Part shown: positions 1-7,332 of the stretch, piece after piece
How the letters are laid out: the number at the start of each line of letters is the position of its first letter
Numbering within the stretch: the first letter of the stretch is position 1
Assembly: GCA_020852535.1 (NCBI GenBank)
Contig: JADZAO010000087.1
Coordinates: forward strand, 1 to 13,591
Length of the DNA stretch: 13,591 bases
Source of the DNA: Paracoccaceae bacterium
GTDB lineage: Bacteria; Pseudomonadota; Alphaproteobacteria; Rhodobacterales; Rhodobacteraceae
Direction: 5' to 3'
Made by a program: the position numbers and the translations under genes
Notes under the pieces: model-generated
Seen by the model: the letters and a program-made list of their open reading frames with translations, nothing else
The model's database searches: none
Told to the model about the DNA's origin: nothing

Positions 1-179
1 TGCTGACGTTCGCGCATCAATTTTTGTGCCTTGGCTGGATCGTTCCACAGGTCAGGAGCCTCAATCATAGCGTCAAATTCTTCCAGACGATGGCTAGCAG
101 TTTCCCAATCTAGCCGTCGCGCCAGCAGATTCAGCGACTTCTTAATCGCTTCAATGTTGTTCTGCGTTTCGGCGCGCAT
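1..179 (-). CDS. prfB: Peptide chain release factor 2, N-terminal part (truncated by window edge)
   Basis: Release factor 2 recognises UGA and UAA stop codons in the ribosomal A site and triggers release of the finished protein. Only the first 59 codons are inside the window; the rest runs off the left edge. The translation starts MRAETQNNIEAIKKSLNLLA and continues with RRLDWETASHRLEEF and then APDLWNDPAKAQKLMRERQ. This is the coiled N-terminal domain of RF2 and resembles the Rhodobacterales form closely. The ATG at 179-177 is preceded by AGGA about eight bases upstream. In E. coli RF2 a programmed +1 frameshift falls at the Leu-Asp pair before the Tyr-Asp-Ala-Lys segment. Here the matching Leu23-Asp24 is read straight through as CTA GAT, with no in-frame TGA in the visible part. 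The gene is divergent from the dsbA-like gene. The family call is confident from N-terminal similarity, but the catalytic GGQ region cannot be seen. Confidence 0.9.
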   Translation of the reverse strand, partial: MRAETQNNIEAIKKSLNLLARRLDWETASHRLEEFDAMIEAPDLWNDPAKAQKLMRERQ

Positions 180-681
180 GGTGGATTTGTCCTGTTTTCC
201 GCTGTTGCGGCGGGTGATAGCGCCAAGGACGCGAACGGGCAAGGCCCGCACTATACTCAAGCGTTGCCAGCCGCAATACGGATTAAAATCAAACGCAGAA
301 GGCACAACAACCCCTGCCCCGTCAAAAATTTTAGCAGCAAAAGTAAAGTCATCTGCATACAAGTCGAGATAAATATAAAAAACAATGTCCTGCCGCGAAA
401 TCTTAATAAAATAAGCTTTCGACAGACCTTCCGATATCAAACAGCGGTTTTCAGTATAGCTTGCACAGTTTGCTTCCAACTCGTCGATACAGTCAAGCGC
501 AGCCAAGAACGTGACTCATTTAGCGTAAAGCGGCCCGAAGAACATCAATCACGATGAAGGGATCGACCTGACCCCGCCTTGAAATCTTCATCCTGCTCCC
601 CTTAAGGTATGACTTAGCTGTCTCGGATACACAGGGAAAAGATAAAGTCTTTCCGTCACGAGCAGGATATCGAGGTCATTT
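180..681. other. Intergenic region between divergent prfB and the dsbA-like gene
   Basis: This gap of about 500 bases should carry promoters for both flanking genes. On the minus strand a TATAGT hexamer (255-250, five of six matches to the -10 consensus) lies 71 bases before the prfB start, but only a poor TTGCGG lies upstream, at a short 15-base spacing. On the plus strand TTGAAA (579-584) could be a -35 for the dsbA-like gene, with only a weak -10 (TAAGGT, 603-608). A stem-loop follows at 622-662. The minus-strand frame of prfB stays open back to 515 but contains no ATG and is AT-rich at third positions. Short plus-strand frames here show no recognisable protein. Confidence 0.5.
622..662 (+). 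other. Stem-loop in the leader just upstream of the dsbA-like gene
   Basis: CTCG (622-625) can pair with CGAG (659-662). Inside this, GGAAAAGA (635-642) pairs with TCTTTCC (648-654), with one bulged A and a five-base loop. The structure ends nine bases before the GAGG ribosome binding site (672-675) and has no following T run, so it is not an ordinary terminator. It could affect translation or stability of the message, but this is inferred only from pairing. Confidence 0.35.
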
Positions 682-1437
682 ATGCGCGTTTATCTTTTCA
701 CCCTCATCTCGAGTGCCCTACTCTCGGTCGCTAGCGCCGGACAAACACAAGAAACAATGAACGATGCCGAACGCGAGGCCTTCCGCGCCGAGGTTCGCGC
801 ATATCTTCTGGAAAACCCCGAAATCCTAATGGAAGCAATGAATGTTCTGCAATCGCGTGAGCAAGCAGCCGCAGTCAAAAATGAGAACATTATCGTGGTG
901 GAGAACCACAACGCGATCTTCAACGATGGCGTAAGCTGGGTTGGGGGCAATCCAGATGGCGATATCACTTTGGTCGAATTTCTCGACTACCGCTGCGGCT
1001 ATTGCCGAAAGGCGTGGCAAGAGGTGAACGAACTAGTAAAATCGGACGGTAACATCCGGATTATAATGAAGGAATTTCCGATCCTTGGCGAGCAGTCGGT
1101 AATTTCATCGCGTTTCGCCATCGCTGTTTTGCAACTGCATGGGTCAGATGCCTATATCAAAGCACATGATGCACTAATCTCGCTGCGCGCAGATGCAACA
1201 CCCAAAACGTTGGAACGACTAGCGGGTGATCTAGGCCATAACTGGACAAAGCTTCAAACCCGCATGGATGCACCAGAAGTAACCGTTGTAATCGAAGCCA
1301 ACCGTGCACTAGCACAAAAACTCAATATTTCGGGCACGCCTACCTTCGTGGTCGATAACACGATGGTACAAGGATATGTACCACTAGATAACATGCGCAA
1401 AATAATTGCAGACGAACGTGCGAAAAAAGAAAGGTAA
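682..1437 (+). CDS. DsbA-family periplasmic thiol:disulfide oxidoreductase
   Basis: A 251-residue exported thioredoxin-fold protein, likely to make or rearrange disulfide bonds in periplasmic proteins. A Sec signal peptide is visible: a positive start, a hydrophobic stretch, and an Ala-Ser-Ala cleavage site after residue 19. Residues 25-75 form a charged helical segment of the kind found before the fold in Com1/DsbA-like proteins. The thioredoxin fold begins near residue 94, with the redox site Cys105-Gly-Tyr-Cys108 and the cis-proline loop Gly218-Thr-Pro220-Thr. The start is an ATG with GAGG six bases upstream. The gene is divergent from prfB and ends 41 bases before the end of convergent ispG. 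No DsbB-like partner is in the window. A DsbG/ScsC-like isomerase role is possible, because the CGYC dipeptide differs from the CPHC of E. coli DsbA. The family call is confident; the choice between oxidase and isomerase is not. Confidence 0.9.
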   Translation: MRVYLFTLISSALLSVASAGQTQETMNDAEREAFRAEVRAYLLENPEILMEAMNVLQSREQAAAVKNENIIVVENHNAIFNDGVSWVGGNPDGDITLVEFLDYRCGYCRKAWQEVNELVKSDGNIRIIMKEFPILGEQSVISSRFAIAVLQLHGSDAYIKAHDALISLRADATPKTLERLAGDLGHNWTKLQTRMDAPEVTVVIEANRALAQKLNISGTPTFVVDNTMVQGYVPLDNMRKIIADERAKKER

Positions 1438-1478
1438 ACAAAGAATTTTTCTTAGTAATTTCTCGCACTAACGGCAGA

Positions 1479-2612
1479 TTACTGCGCGGCTTCAGCAGAA
1501 GCCAATTTTGTCGCTTCAATCTCGGCGGCTTTTTTTTCCACCAATTCGACTATATGATCCACCATAGCCTCATTCCCAAGCTTGTGACTTTGCTTGCCTG
1601 CAAAATAGACCATACCCGATCCCGCCCCACCGCCGGTAAAACCAATGTCGGTCATCAACGCTTCACCCGGTCCGTTCACGACGCAGCCGATGATCGACAA
1701 GCTCATGCTTGTCATTATATGAGCCAGACGACCCTCGAGCTCCGAAACGGTCTTGATCACGTCAAAACCCTGCCGCGCACAAGAAGGACAGGAGATGATG
1801 GTCACGCCGCGATGACGCAGGCCAAGGGATTTAAGTATCTCATAGCCAATCTTGACCTCTTCCACCGGATCGGCAGAAAGCGAGACGCGGATCGTATCTC
1901 CAATGCCCATCCACAAAAGATTACCAAGACCAATAGCCGATTTGACTGTGCCCGACGTCAGCCCTCCCGCCTCGGTTATACCAAGGTGAATGGGCGCGTC
2001 AGTGACCTCTGTAAGCTGCTGGTAAGCGGCAGCTGAAAGAAATACGTCGGACGCCTTAACGCTGATCTTGAACTCATGAAAGTCGTTATCTTGCAAAAGC
2101 TTAATATGGTTCAGACCGGATTCGACCATCGCCTCGGGGCACGGTTCGCCATATTTGTCGAGTAAATGCTTTTCGAGACTCCCTGCGTTAACACCAATAC
2201 GGATAGAACAACCATAGTCCTTGGATGCCCGTACCACTTCCGCCACACGTTTGGCATCACCGATATTACCAGGATTAATGCGCAAGCAGGCAGCACCAGC
2301 CTCAGCGGCTTCAATGGCGCGTTTGTAGTGAAAATGGATGTCAGCCACGATAGGTACGGGACTTTCAGCGACAATCTCGCGCAAGGCACGGGTCGATTCT
2401 TGGTCAGGCGTCGAAATACGGACGATATCAGCACCTGCAGCAGCGCAGCGTTGTACCTGTTCAATAGTGGCCGAGACATCGGTAGTCAGCGTGTTTGTCA
2501 TCGTCTGAACCGAGATAGGCGCATCGCCACCTACCAATACCTTCCCCACGCTAATCTGACGCGAAGCACGGCGGTAGATGTTGCGCCACGGACGAACGGT
2601 GTTCAACGACAT
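1479..2612 (-). CDS. ispG: 4-hydroxy-3-methylbut-2-en-1-yl diphosphate synthase (GcpE/IspG)
   Basis: IspG converts methylerythritol cyclodiphosphate to HMBPP, the penultimate step of the non-mevalonate isoprenoid pathway in the cytoplasm. It uses a 4Fe-4S cluster and reduced flavodoxin or ferredoxin. At 377 residues it is close to the 372 of E. coli. The N-terminal TIM barrel includes VQTMTNTLTTDV (35-46), ADIHFHY (90-96) and RINPGNIG (111-118). The C-terminal iron-sulfur domain has SCPSCAR with Cys275 and Cys278, and GCVVNGPGE with Cys310 and Glu317. All four cluster ligands keep the E. coli spacing. The ATG has AAGGGG about seven bases upstream. It lies 83 bases downstream of the rodZ-like gene on the same strand, the same rodZ-ispG pairing as in E. 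coli, so co-transcription is likely. A weak possible promoter of its own (TTGTCG, 17 bases, TATCTA) lies in the gap. Confidence 0.98.
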   Translation of the reverse strand: MSLNTVRPWRNIYRRASRQISVGKVLVGGDAPISVQTMTNTLTTDVSATIEQVQRCAAAGADIVRISTPDQESTRALREIVAESPVPIVADIHFHYKRAIEAAEAGAACLRINPGNIGDAKRVAEVVRASKDYGCSIRIGVNAGSLEKHLLDKYGEPCPEAMVESGLNHIKLLQDNDFHEFKISVKASDVFLSAAAYQQLTEVTDAPIHLGITEAGGLTSGTVKSAIGLGNLLWMGIGDTIRVSLSADPVEEVKIGYEILKSLGLRHRGVTIISCPSCARQGFDVIKTVSELEGRLAHIMTSMSLSIIGCVVNGPGEALMTDIGFTGGGAGSGMVYFAGKQSHKLGNEAMVDHIVELVEKKAAEIEATKLASAEAAQ

Positions 2613-2695
2613 GGACTACCCCTTTCTAGCAATATTTGATGCCTTGCCTCTAGATAAAGAGTGCTAACAAGAACGACAACAAACCAAAGGGCTGG

Positions 2696-3907
2696 TTAGT
2701 TGGCCGGAAGTGCCGTTTCTGGCGCAACTTCGGCGACATTGACAAATTTCGCCAAATCGGCATCGGCAGCAATATCTGCCTCTGCATAAGTTTGGATTAG
2801 GCTGTCCGCCGAAAGCGCGAGATTCTTAACAACAAATACATCGGTCGCAGCGGGACCATAGGTCTTACCGTTGACCACAAAATAGATTGCCCCCGAATTT
2901 CCGGCGCGCAAAAACGGTGCTGCCTCAAGCCGCGGGACCAAATAGCGTTCACCAGCGTCGAGAATCTTTTCGAACAAAACAGTTCCATCTGCCGATTGCA
3001 CCCGCACCCATGACGGACGCACGGCAAAGATTTCCAGCGATGGTGCTGCTTCGGCTAAGACCTGAACCGAGGTGTCCGTCACCTGATCGAGCGCCTGATT
3101 AACGGGAGATGCGAGCATGTCAAACGATTGTACTTGGCCCATCGTGCCGGTTTCACGTGGGTCAATCGAAGCGATTGGGCCATCGCGCAAAGTCAGCACC
3201 GGCACATCCAGCGCCTCGGGTCTGTAAAGACGATTGAGCGACAGATATTCCGCAGCTCCCGTCTGTTCGCCGTTAGAAGGAGCGTCGATGCCATTTTCGG
3301 CCACAATATGCTTCAAGGGCTTTACGCTCAATAGAGGGTCAATTTCTGCAACCATGGAGGGGGTCTGATCAAAGGGAGCTAGCTGCACGCGCTGCACTTC
3401 CTGCAATACAGACCAACCTCCATAGCCGATGGCACCAATCAGCACTGCTAGTATCATCACCGACCCAATCGCACTCAGTTCAGTCCGCAAAAAAACGTTT
3501 TCAGAACGAGGAATGAAGATCGCGTTCGGATTGGCCAGCGGGTCGCCATAGTCAACGACCGCACGCTTCATCGTCATTGTGGATGAAGAAGCTGCGCTCA
3601 TCCCATGAGCCACGTTAAAATTCGCTTCGGTGCAAAATTTCTGAAAGGCCCAGTCTGGATCCATGCCGAGATAGCGCGCATAGGACCGCACATAGCCAGC
3701 AACAAAACCCTGGGTTTCGAATGCCGATACATCTGCGCTCTCGATTGCGGCAATATAGGTCGCTTTGATCTTCAATTCGCGCTGCACGTCAAGTAAGGAC
3801 TTAGCGATGGTCGCACGCTTGTCACGCATTAAGTCGCCAAGACGCAGATCAAAGCCCTCAAACTTATAGACCCCAGTCGTCGAAGGTTTTGGCCTCCGTC
3901 CGATCAT
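2696..3907 (-). CDS. rodZ: RodZ-like membrane protein with helix-turn-helix and DUF4115 domains
   Basis: A 403-residue single-pass membrane protein of the RodZ type. RodZ links the MreB cytoskeleton to the cell-wall elongation machinery and helps keep rod shape. The N-terminal cytoplasmic part (about 20-95) is a Cro/C1-like helix-turn-helix with the family pattern of LGDLMRDKRA, KATYIAAIESAD, and FVAGYVRSYARYLG before MDPD. One hydrophobic segment (about 145-168) spans the membrane. A variable acidic linker follows, and residues about 290-368 form the DUF4115 domain, including SWVRVQSADGTVLFEKIL and LRAGNSGAIYFVVNG. The ATG is preceded by GAAGGGG at seven bases. The position directly before ispG fits RodZ. 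Alphaproteobacterial copies are often annotated only as helix-turn-helix or DUF4115 proteins, so the shape role is inferred from the family. No mre genes are in the window. Confidence 0.85.
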   Translation of the reverse strand: MIGRRPKPSTTGVYKFEGFDLRLGDLMRDKRATIAKSLLDVQRELKIKATYIAAIESADVSAFETQGFVAGYVRSYARYLGMDPDWAFQKFCTEANFNVAHGMSAASSSTMTMKRAVVDYGDPLANPNAIFIPRSENVFLRTELSAIGSVMILAVLIGAIGYGGWSVLQEVQRVQLAPFDQTPSMVAEIDPLLSVKPLKHIVAENGIDAPSNGEQTGAAEYLSLNRLYRPEALDVPVLTLRDGPIASIDPRETGTMGQVQSFDMLASPVNQALDQVTDTSVQVLAEAAPSLEIFAVRPSWVRVQSADGTVLFEKILDAGERYLVPRLEAAPFLRAGNSGAIYFVVNGKTYGPAATDVFVVKNLALSADSLIQTYAEADIAADADLAKFVNVAEVAPETALPAN

Positions 3908-4023
3908 GCTCCAGCCCCTTCACAGCCCCAGTTTATCCTAATCAACTTTATCATCGAATCTTGTAGTGTCCGTATTGATCACAAGCTCACAAAGGACAAG
4001 CGTTTTTGTACCTACACGAAGGG

Positions 4024-5247
4024 TCAAGCTGAAACTTCCGTACGATTTAGAGCACAGTGACCCCAAAGTGCATCCATAGCGGTCACAAGCCGTTCTATTT
4101 GTTTAAAATCATGAACAGGAGAAGGCGTAAAACGCAATCTTTCTGTGCCGCGAGGTACAGTCGGGAAGTTAATAGGCTGAACATAAATTCCAAATCGCTC
4201 AAGCAACATATCAGAGAGCATCTTGCAATGTACCGGATCACCTACATGCACAGGAACAATATGGCTTCCGTGATCAACAATCGGTAGTCCCAGACCCTTA
4301 AGACGCATTTTAAGGATGCGGGTATGGAGTTGTTGAGCGTCACGCAGATGCTGCGCGGTTTTAAGAACCTTAACCGCAGCCGTAGCCCCTGCCGCGACAA
4401 CCGGAGGCAGTGAAGTGGTGAATATAAACCCCGACGCATAGGAACGGATCGCATCGACCATATGAGCATCGGCGGTTATATAACCGCCAAAAACGCCGTA
4501 AGCCTTACCCAACGTGGCGTTGATAATGTTGATGCGGTGCATCTGCCCGTCGCGTTCGGCTACCCCTGCCCCACGTGGACCATACATGCCGACGGCATGC
4601 ACTTCATCAAGATAGGTTAGCGCATTGAATTCCTCGGCCACATCACAGATGTCCTTGATTGGACCGAAATCTCCATCCATCGAATAGATCGATTCAAAGG
4701 CTATCAATTTCGGCGCGGCGGGATCATCTGCCGCAATCAATTCGCGCAAGTGAGCCACATCGTTGTGACGGAAAATACGCTTTGCGCCACCGCCACGGCG
4801 CATCCCTTCAATCATTGAGGCATGGTTGAGCGCATCAGAATAGATGATCAGGCCAGGAAAGATGATCGGCAAGGTGGAAAGCGTTGCATCGTTGGCAATA
4901 TAAGCGCTGGAAAAGACCAGTGCCGCATTTTTTGCATGCAGATCGGCAAGCTCGGCTTCCAGACACTTGTGATAGACTGTCGTACCTGAAATGTTGCGCG
5001 TGCCGCCCGACCCTGCACCCGTAGCATCAAGCGCCTCATGCATCGCGGCCAAAACTTCGGGGTGCTGCCCCATGCCGAGATAATCGTTGCCACACCAGAC
5101 AGTGATATCCTGCGTACTGCCATCCGGCTTGCGCCAAACAGCCTTGGGGAAGTGACCTTTAACCCGCTCAATATCAATGAATGTGCGATAGCGGCCTTCG
5201 TCATGCAGACGCTGCAGGCTGGCACCGAGTGCGGCTTCGTAGTCCAT
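4024..5247 (-). CDS. hemA: 5-aminolevulinate synthase
   Basis: This enzyme condenses glycine with succinyl-CoA to 5-aminolevulinate, the first committed step of tetrapyrrole synthesis in alphaproteobacteria, with pyridoxal phosphate in the cytoplasm. Translated from the ATG at 5247 it has 407 residues, the length of Rhodobacter HemA. Key sites keep the Rhodobacter numbering: Asp214 and His217 in LDEVHAVGMYGPRG, and the cofactor lysine Lys248 in NATLGKAYGVFGG. VWCGNDYLGMGQHP and the C-terminal INFPTVPRGTERLRFTPSP are also typical. An upstream in-frame ATG at 5298 would add 17 residues. I reject it because the inner ATG has GGGAG at five bases, its protein begins MDYEAAL like Rhodobacter homologues, and the predicted transcription start (about 5297) lies at the upstream codon. 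An FNR-type site suggests oxygen-responsive expression. The rodZ-like gene lies 116 bases downstream. Confidence 0.98.
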   Translation of the reverse strand: MDYEAALGASLQRLHDEGRYRTFIDIERVKGHFPKAVWRKPDGSTQDITVWCGNDYLGMGQHPEVLAAMHEALDATGAGSGGTRNISGTTVYHKCLEAELADLHAKNAALVFSSAYIANDATLSTLPIIFPGLIIYSDALNHASMIEGMRRGGGAKRIFRHNDVAHLRELIAADDPAAPKLIAFESIYSMDGDFGPIKDICDVAEEFNALTYLDEVHAVGMYGPRGAGVAERDGQMHRINIINATLGKAYGVFGGYITADAHMVDAIRSYASGFIFTTSLPPVVAAGATAAVKVLKTAQHLRDAQQLHTRILKMRLKGLGLPIVDHGSHIVPVHVGDPVHCKMLSDMLLERFGIYVQPINFPTVPRGTERLRFTPSPVHDFKQIERLVTAMDALWGHCALNRTEVSA

Positions 5248-5252
5248 ATGGT

Positions 5253-5257
5253 CTCCC
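5253..5257 (-). promoter_or_regulatory. Ribosome binding site of hemA (decides the start)
   Basis: GGGAG lies five bases before the ATG at 5247-5245. It supports the 407-residue form of HemA over the longer frame starting at 5298. Confidence 0.75.
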
Positions 5258-5303
5258 GGTAAAGTCCGGCGGGGCAGACACCCCTGATAAAAGATCAATC
5301 CCC

Positions 5304-5309
5304 AGTATA
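5304..5309 (-). promoter_or_regulatory. Predicted -10 element of the hemA promoter
   Basis: TATACT on the minus strand matches five of six consensus positions. It starts 29.5 bases downstream of the centre of the FNR-type palindrome. With this as the -10, transcription would begin near 5297, giving a leader of about 50 bases before the hemA ATG. No good -35 is present at the normal distance, as expected for an activator-dependent promoter. Confidence 0.6.
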
Positions 5310-5331
5310 CAGGGCTATCAGGGATGCAACG

Positions 5332-5345
5332 TTGACTTAAGTCAA
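5332..5345. promoter_or_regulatory. FNR/FnrL-type operator upstream of hemA
   Basis: TTGACTTAAGTCAA is a perfect 14-base palindrome that fits the TTGA-N6-TCAA pattern of FNR/FixK-family regulators. It is centred at about -41.5 relative to the start predicted from TATACT, the standard class II activator position. hemA of Rhodobacter sphaeroides is known to be under FnrL control, so anaerobic or low-oxygen activation of this hemA is the natural reading. The exact family member that binds (FnrL, FixK-like or Dnr-like) cannot be told from the site. Confidence 0.7.
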
Positions 5346-5679
5346 ATCACCCCACTTGGAAACGGGGAACAAAAAACAAAAAAGCCGATTATCACAACCC
5401 TAAATCGTTGATCACCGCCGTGCAATCTTTGACAGCGAGAACTATCAATCGCGCTCACATCAGATATCAACGAGAAACTCGCAATGACATCGAAGGACTA
5501 CTGCAGTGAACCTGCCTTTCAGCACGGCTAGACTAGACTATCCGATTACGAATTTCCTCCTCGCTTACTCTCCATCTTGTCGGATACTTGGCAAGTCTTT
5601 TAGCGCGATTTGACAGCTCTGGACAGAAACAGAGGTGCTGTTAGGGTCTAAATCGTATCACAAGAAAGAGACATGAGCC

Positions 5680-7065
5680 ATGGCACAACGCACTAATTTA
5701 GATGCTGTCCTGAACCGAATCGATCAGGATTTTCCGCAAGCGCTGGAGCGCTTAATAGACCTGTTGCGCATCCCCTCGATCTCGACCGATCCGGCCTATC
5801 AACTCGATTGCGCCCGCGCTGCTGACTGGCTGGCCGAGGACTTGAAATCGTTAGGCTTTGAAGCCGCCTCGCGTCCGACTACGGGACATCCGATAGTAGT
5901 GGGCCACGGCGGAACGGGTGACAAGCACATCCTATTTTACGGCCATTACGACGTGCAACCCATTGATCCGCTTTCTCTTTGGGATCGAGACCCCTTCGAC
6001 CCACAGGTACAGGACACACCCAAGGGTAAAGTCATTCGTGCGCGCGGGGCTTCAGACGACAAAGGCCAACTCATGACCTTTATCGAAGCCTGTCGTGCGT
6101 GGAAGACGGTACATGGCAACCTGCCCGGGAAGCTGACAATCTTTCTAGAGGGCGAGGAGGAATCGGGTTCGCCCTCACTAATTCCATTCATGCGAAAGAA
6201 TGCGGTCGAGCTGAAAGCAGACCTTGCGCTAATCTGTGACACGGGCCTATTTGAGAACACCGTACCCGCCATCACCACCATGCTGCGGGGATTGGCAAAA
6301 TCAGAATTCACCCTGCGCGCCGCCAACCGTGACCTACATTCCGGCATGTATGGCGGGCTTGCCCTCAACCCACTTCATGTTTTGGCACGCATCCTTGCAG
6401 GCCTGCATGACAATCAAGGCCGCGTCACCGTGCCCGGTTTTTACGCAGATGTCGCCGAACTATCCGACGAATTGCGCCAACAATGGCAGGCCTTGGCCTT
6501 TGATCACACCAAATTTCTTGGCGATGTCGGGCTGTCAGTGCCCGCAGGAGAAAAAGACCGCACGTCGCTTGAGATGAACTGGTCGCGCCCAACTGCCGAA
6601 GTGAACGGGCTTTGGGGGGGCTATAACGGTGCGGGCTTCAAGACCGTTCTACCCTCCGAAGCAAATGCCAAGGTCAGCTTCCGATTGGTGTCGCAGCAGG
6701 ATCCCACGAAGATCCTGAGGGCCTTCCGCACATGGGTAGAAGCCCAGCTACCCACCGATTGCGAAATCATATGGCACGATGCCATCGAAGGCAGCCCCGC
6801 ATCGGTCATGTCAATCACAGATCCAGCTTTCGAGGCGGCACGAGCGGCATTAACTGAAGAATGGGGACGGCCTGCCGCTTTCATAGGTACAGGCGGATCT
6901 ATCCCGATTGCAGGCTATTTCAAGACTTATCTCGGCATGGACACTATGCTGATTGGCTTTAGCCGAGACGATGACCAAATCCATTCCCCAAACGAGAAAT
7001 ACGATCTGGAATGTTTTCACAAAGGAATCCGTTCTTGGGTGCGCATACTAGAAAAGTTGGCATGA
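5680..7065 (+). CDS. M20-family metallopeptidase (dipeptidase, carnosinase/CNDP-like)
   Basis: A 461-residue cytoplasmic zinc peptidase of the M20 family, probably cleaving dipeptides or related amide substrates. No signal peptide is visible. The two-metal site can be traced: His89 in YGHYDVQP (with Asp91), bridging Asp126 in GASDDKGQ, general base Glu160 and ligand Glu161 in LEGEEESGS, Asp187 in ICDTG, and His435 in QIHSPNE. His220 in RDLHSG lies in the inserted dimerisation domain and matches the histidine that reaches the neighbouring active site in carnosinases. The length and the inserted domain fit the CNDP-like dipeptidase group better than ArgE or DapE. The ATG at 5680 has only a modest AAAGAGA upstream; a nearby ATG at 5673 is out of frame. 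The true substrate cannot be deduced. The gene stands alone, with large gaps on both sides. Confidence 0.92.
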   Translation: MAQRTNLDAVLNRIDQDFPQALERLIDLLRIPSISTDPAYQLDCARAADWLAEDLKSLGFEAASRPTTGHPIVVGHGGTGDKHILFYGHYDVQPIDPLSLWDRDPFDPQVQDTPKGKVIRARGASDDKGQLMTFIEACRAWKTVHGNLPGKLTIFLEGEEESGSPSLIPFMRKNAVELKADLALICDTGLFENTVPAITTMLRGLAKSEFTLRAANRDLHSGMYGGLALNPLHVLARILAGLHDNQGRVTVPGFYADVAELSDELRQQWQALAFDHTKFLGDVGLSVPAGEKDRTSLEMNWSRPTAEVNGLWGGYNGAGFKTVLPSEANAKVSFRLVSQQDPTKILRAFRTWVEAQLPTDCEIIWHDAIEGSPASVMSITDPAFEAARAALTEEWGRPAAFIGTGGSIPIAGYFKTYLGMDTMLIGFSRDDDQIHSPNEKYDLECFHKGIRSWVRILEKLA

Positions 7066-7267
7066 TCCCGTGGTTCCAGACCGATGGACAAACAGAGCTG
7101 GCGCGCACTCTAAAACAGAGTATCATAGCCCTCTTCGATGTCACTTTTACGCCAAAAATTACTAGTTTTATTAAGAAAAAATAAAAGCCACTATCCAGGA
7201 ACCCACAGTTAATAAGATGTAAAAAAGTTTGCGCACATAGACCGAGGCAAGCATTTCCACATCATAC

Positions 7268-7332
7268 ATGTCTCGCCACCATCGGCACGGCAAGTCAAGT
7301 CAAGTCAAGTCAAGTCAAGTCACGCGAGACAT
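7268..7332. repeat. Nine-base inverted repeat enclosing a CAAGT array
   Basis: ATGTCTCGC (7268-7276) and GCGAGACAT (7324-7332) are perfect inverted copies separated by 47 bases. Nearly all of the right part of the spacer is the pentanucleotide array. The arms could form a long-loop hairpin, or be two half-sites for a protein. No T run follows, so an intrinsic terminator is unlikely. Confidence 0.7.
7291..7322. repeat. Pentanucleotide tandem repeat, six CAAGT units
   Basis: Six exact CAAGT copies (7291-7320) are followed by a partial CA. This is a simple sequence repeat of the kind that can change copy number by slippage. It lies about 240 bases before the hemB start and outside any convincing coding frame. 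Confidence 0.95.

Larger units (their letters stand above)
5248..5679. other. Intergenic region between divergent hemA and the M20 peptidase gene
   Basis: The side near hemA holds a well-formed FNR-type promoter (5304-5345), annotated separately. The side near the peptidase holds a perfect TTGACA (5610-5615) that could be a -35, but the hexamer at 17-base spacing (AGGTGC) is a poor -10, so the peptidase promoter is not resolved. A second TTGACA at 5429-5434 also lacks a partner. No convincing small gene was seen. Confidence 0.5.

Noticed and set aside
31..557. Two plus-strand frames (31-372 and 264-557) as genes
   Set aside because: The first overlaps prfB in antisense and both give low-complexity, basic peptides without a ribosome binding site or recognisable domain.
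1438..1478. Terminator between the convergent dsbA-like gene and ispG
   Set aside because: Only short AT-rich pairings (AAGAA/TTCTT) are present; nothing stable enough to call.
2682..2697. Hairpin AACCA/TGGTT after the rodZ-like gene as a terminator
   Set aside because: Only five pairs with a six-base loop, and the following stretch is T-rich but not a T run. It overlaps the stop codon, and the ispG pairing suggests read-through.
3967..3995. CRP-like or FNR-like site (TTGTGATCAA area) before the rodZ-like gene
   Set aside because: The half-sites do not have correct spacing: there is no TGTGA-N6-TCACA and no TTGA-N6-TCAA.
5248..5298. Longer HemA start at 5298 (17 extra residues)
   Set aside because: It lies at the predicted transcription start, lacks similarity to Rhodobacter HemA, and the inner ATG has a clear ribosome binding site and gives the standard 407-residue length.
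5350..5367. CCCC/GGGG hairpin beyond the FNR-type site as a terminator
   Set aside because: Only four pairs, followed on the plus strand by an A tract instead of T, with no gene ending there.
7107..7121. Hairpin ACTCT/AGAGT after the M20 peptidase as a terminator
   Set aside because: The stem is short and is followed by ATCATAGCC rather than a T run.
7291..7322. Repeated TTGACT hexamers on the minus strand of the CAAGT array as multiple -35 elements
   Set aside because: No -10-like hexamer is found at 16-18 bases from any copy. The nearest TATGAT (7266-7261) is 26 bases from the last copy, and no leftward gene starts nearby.
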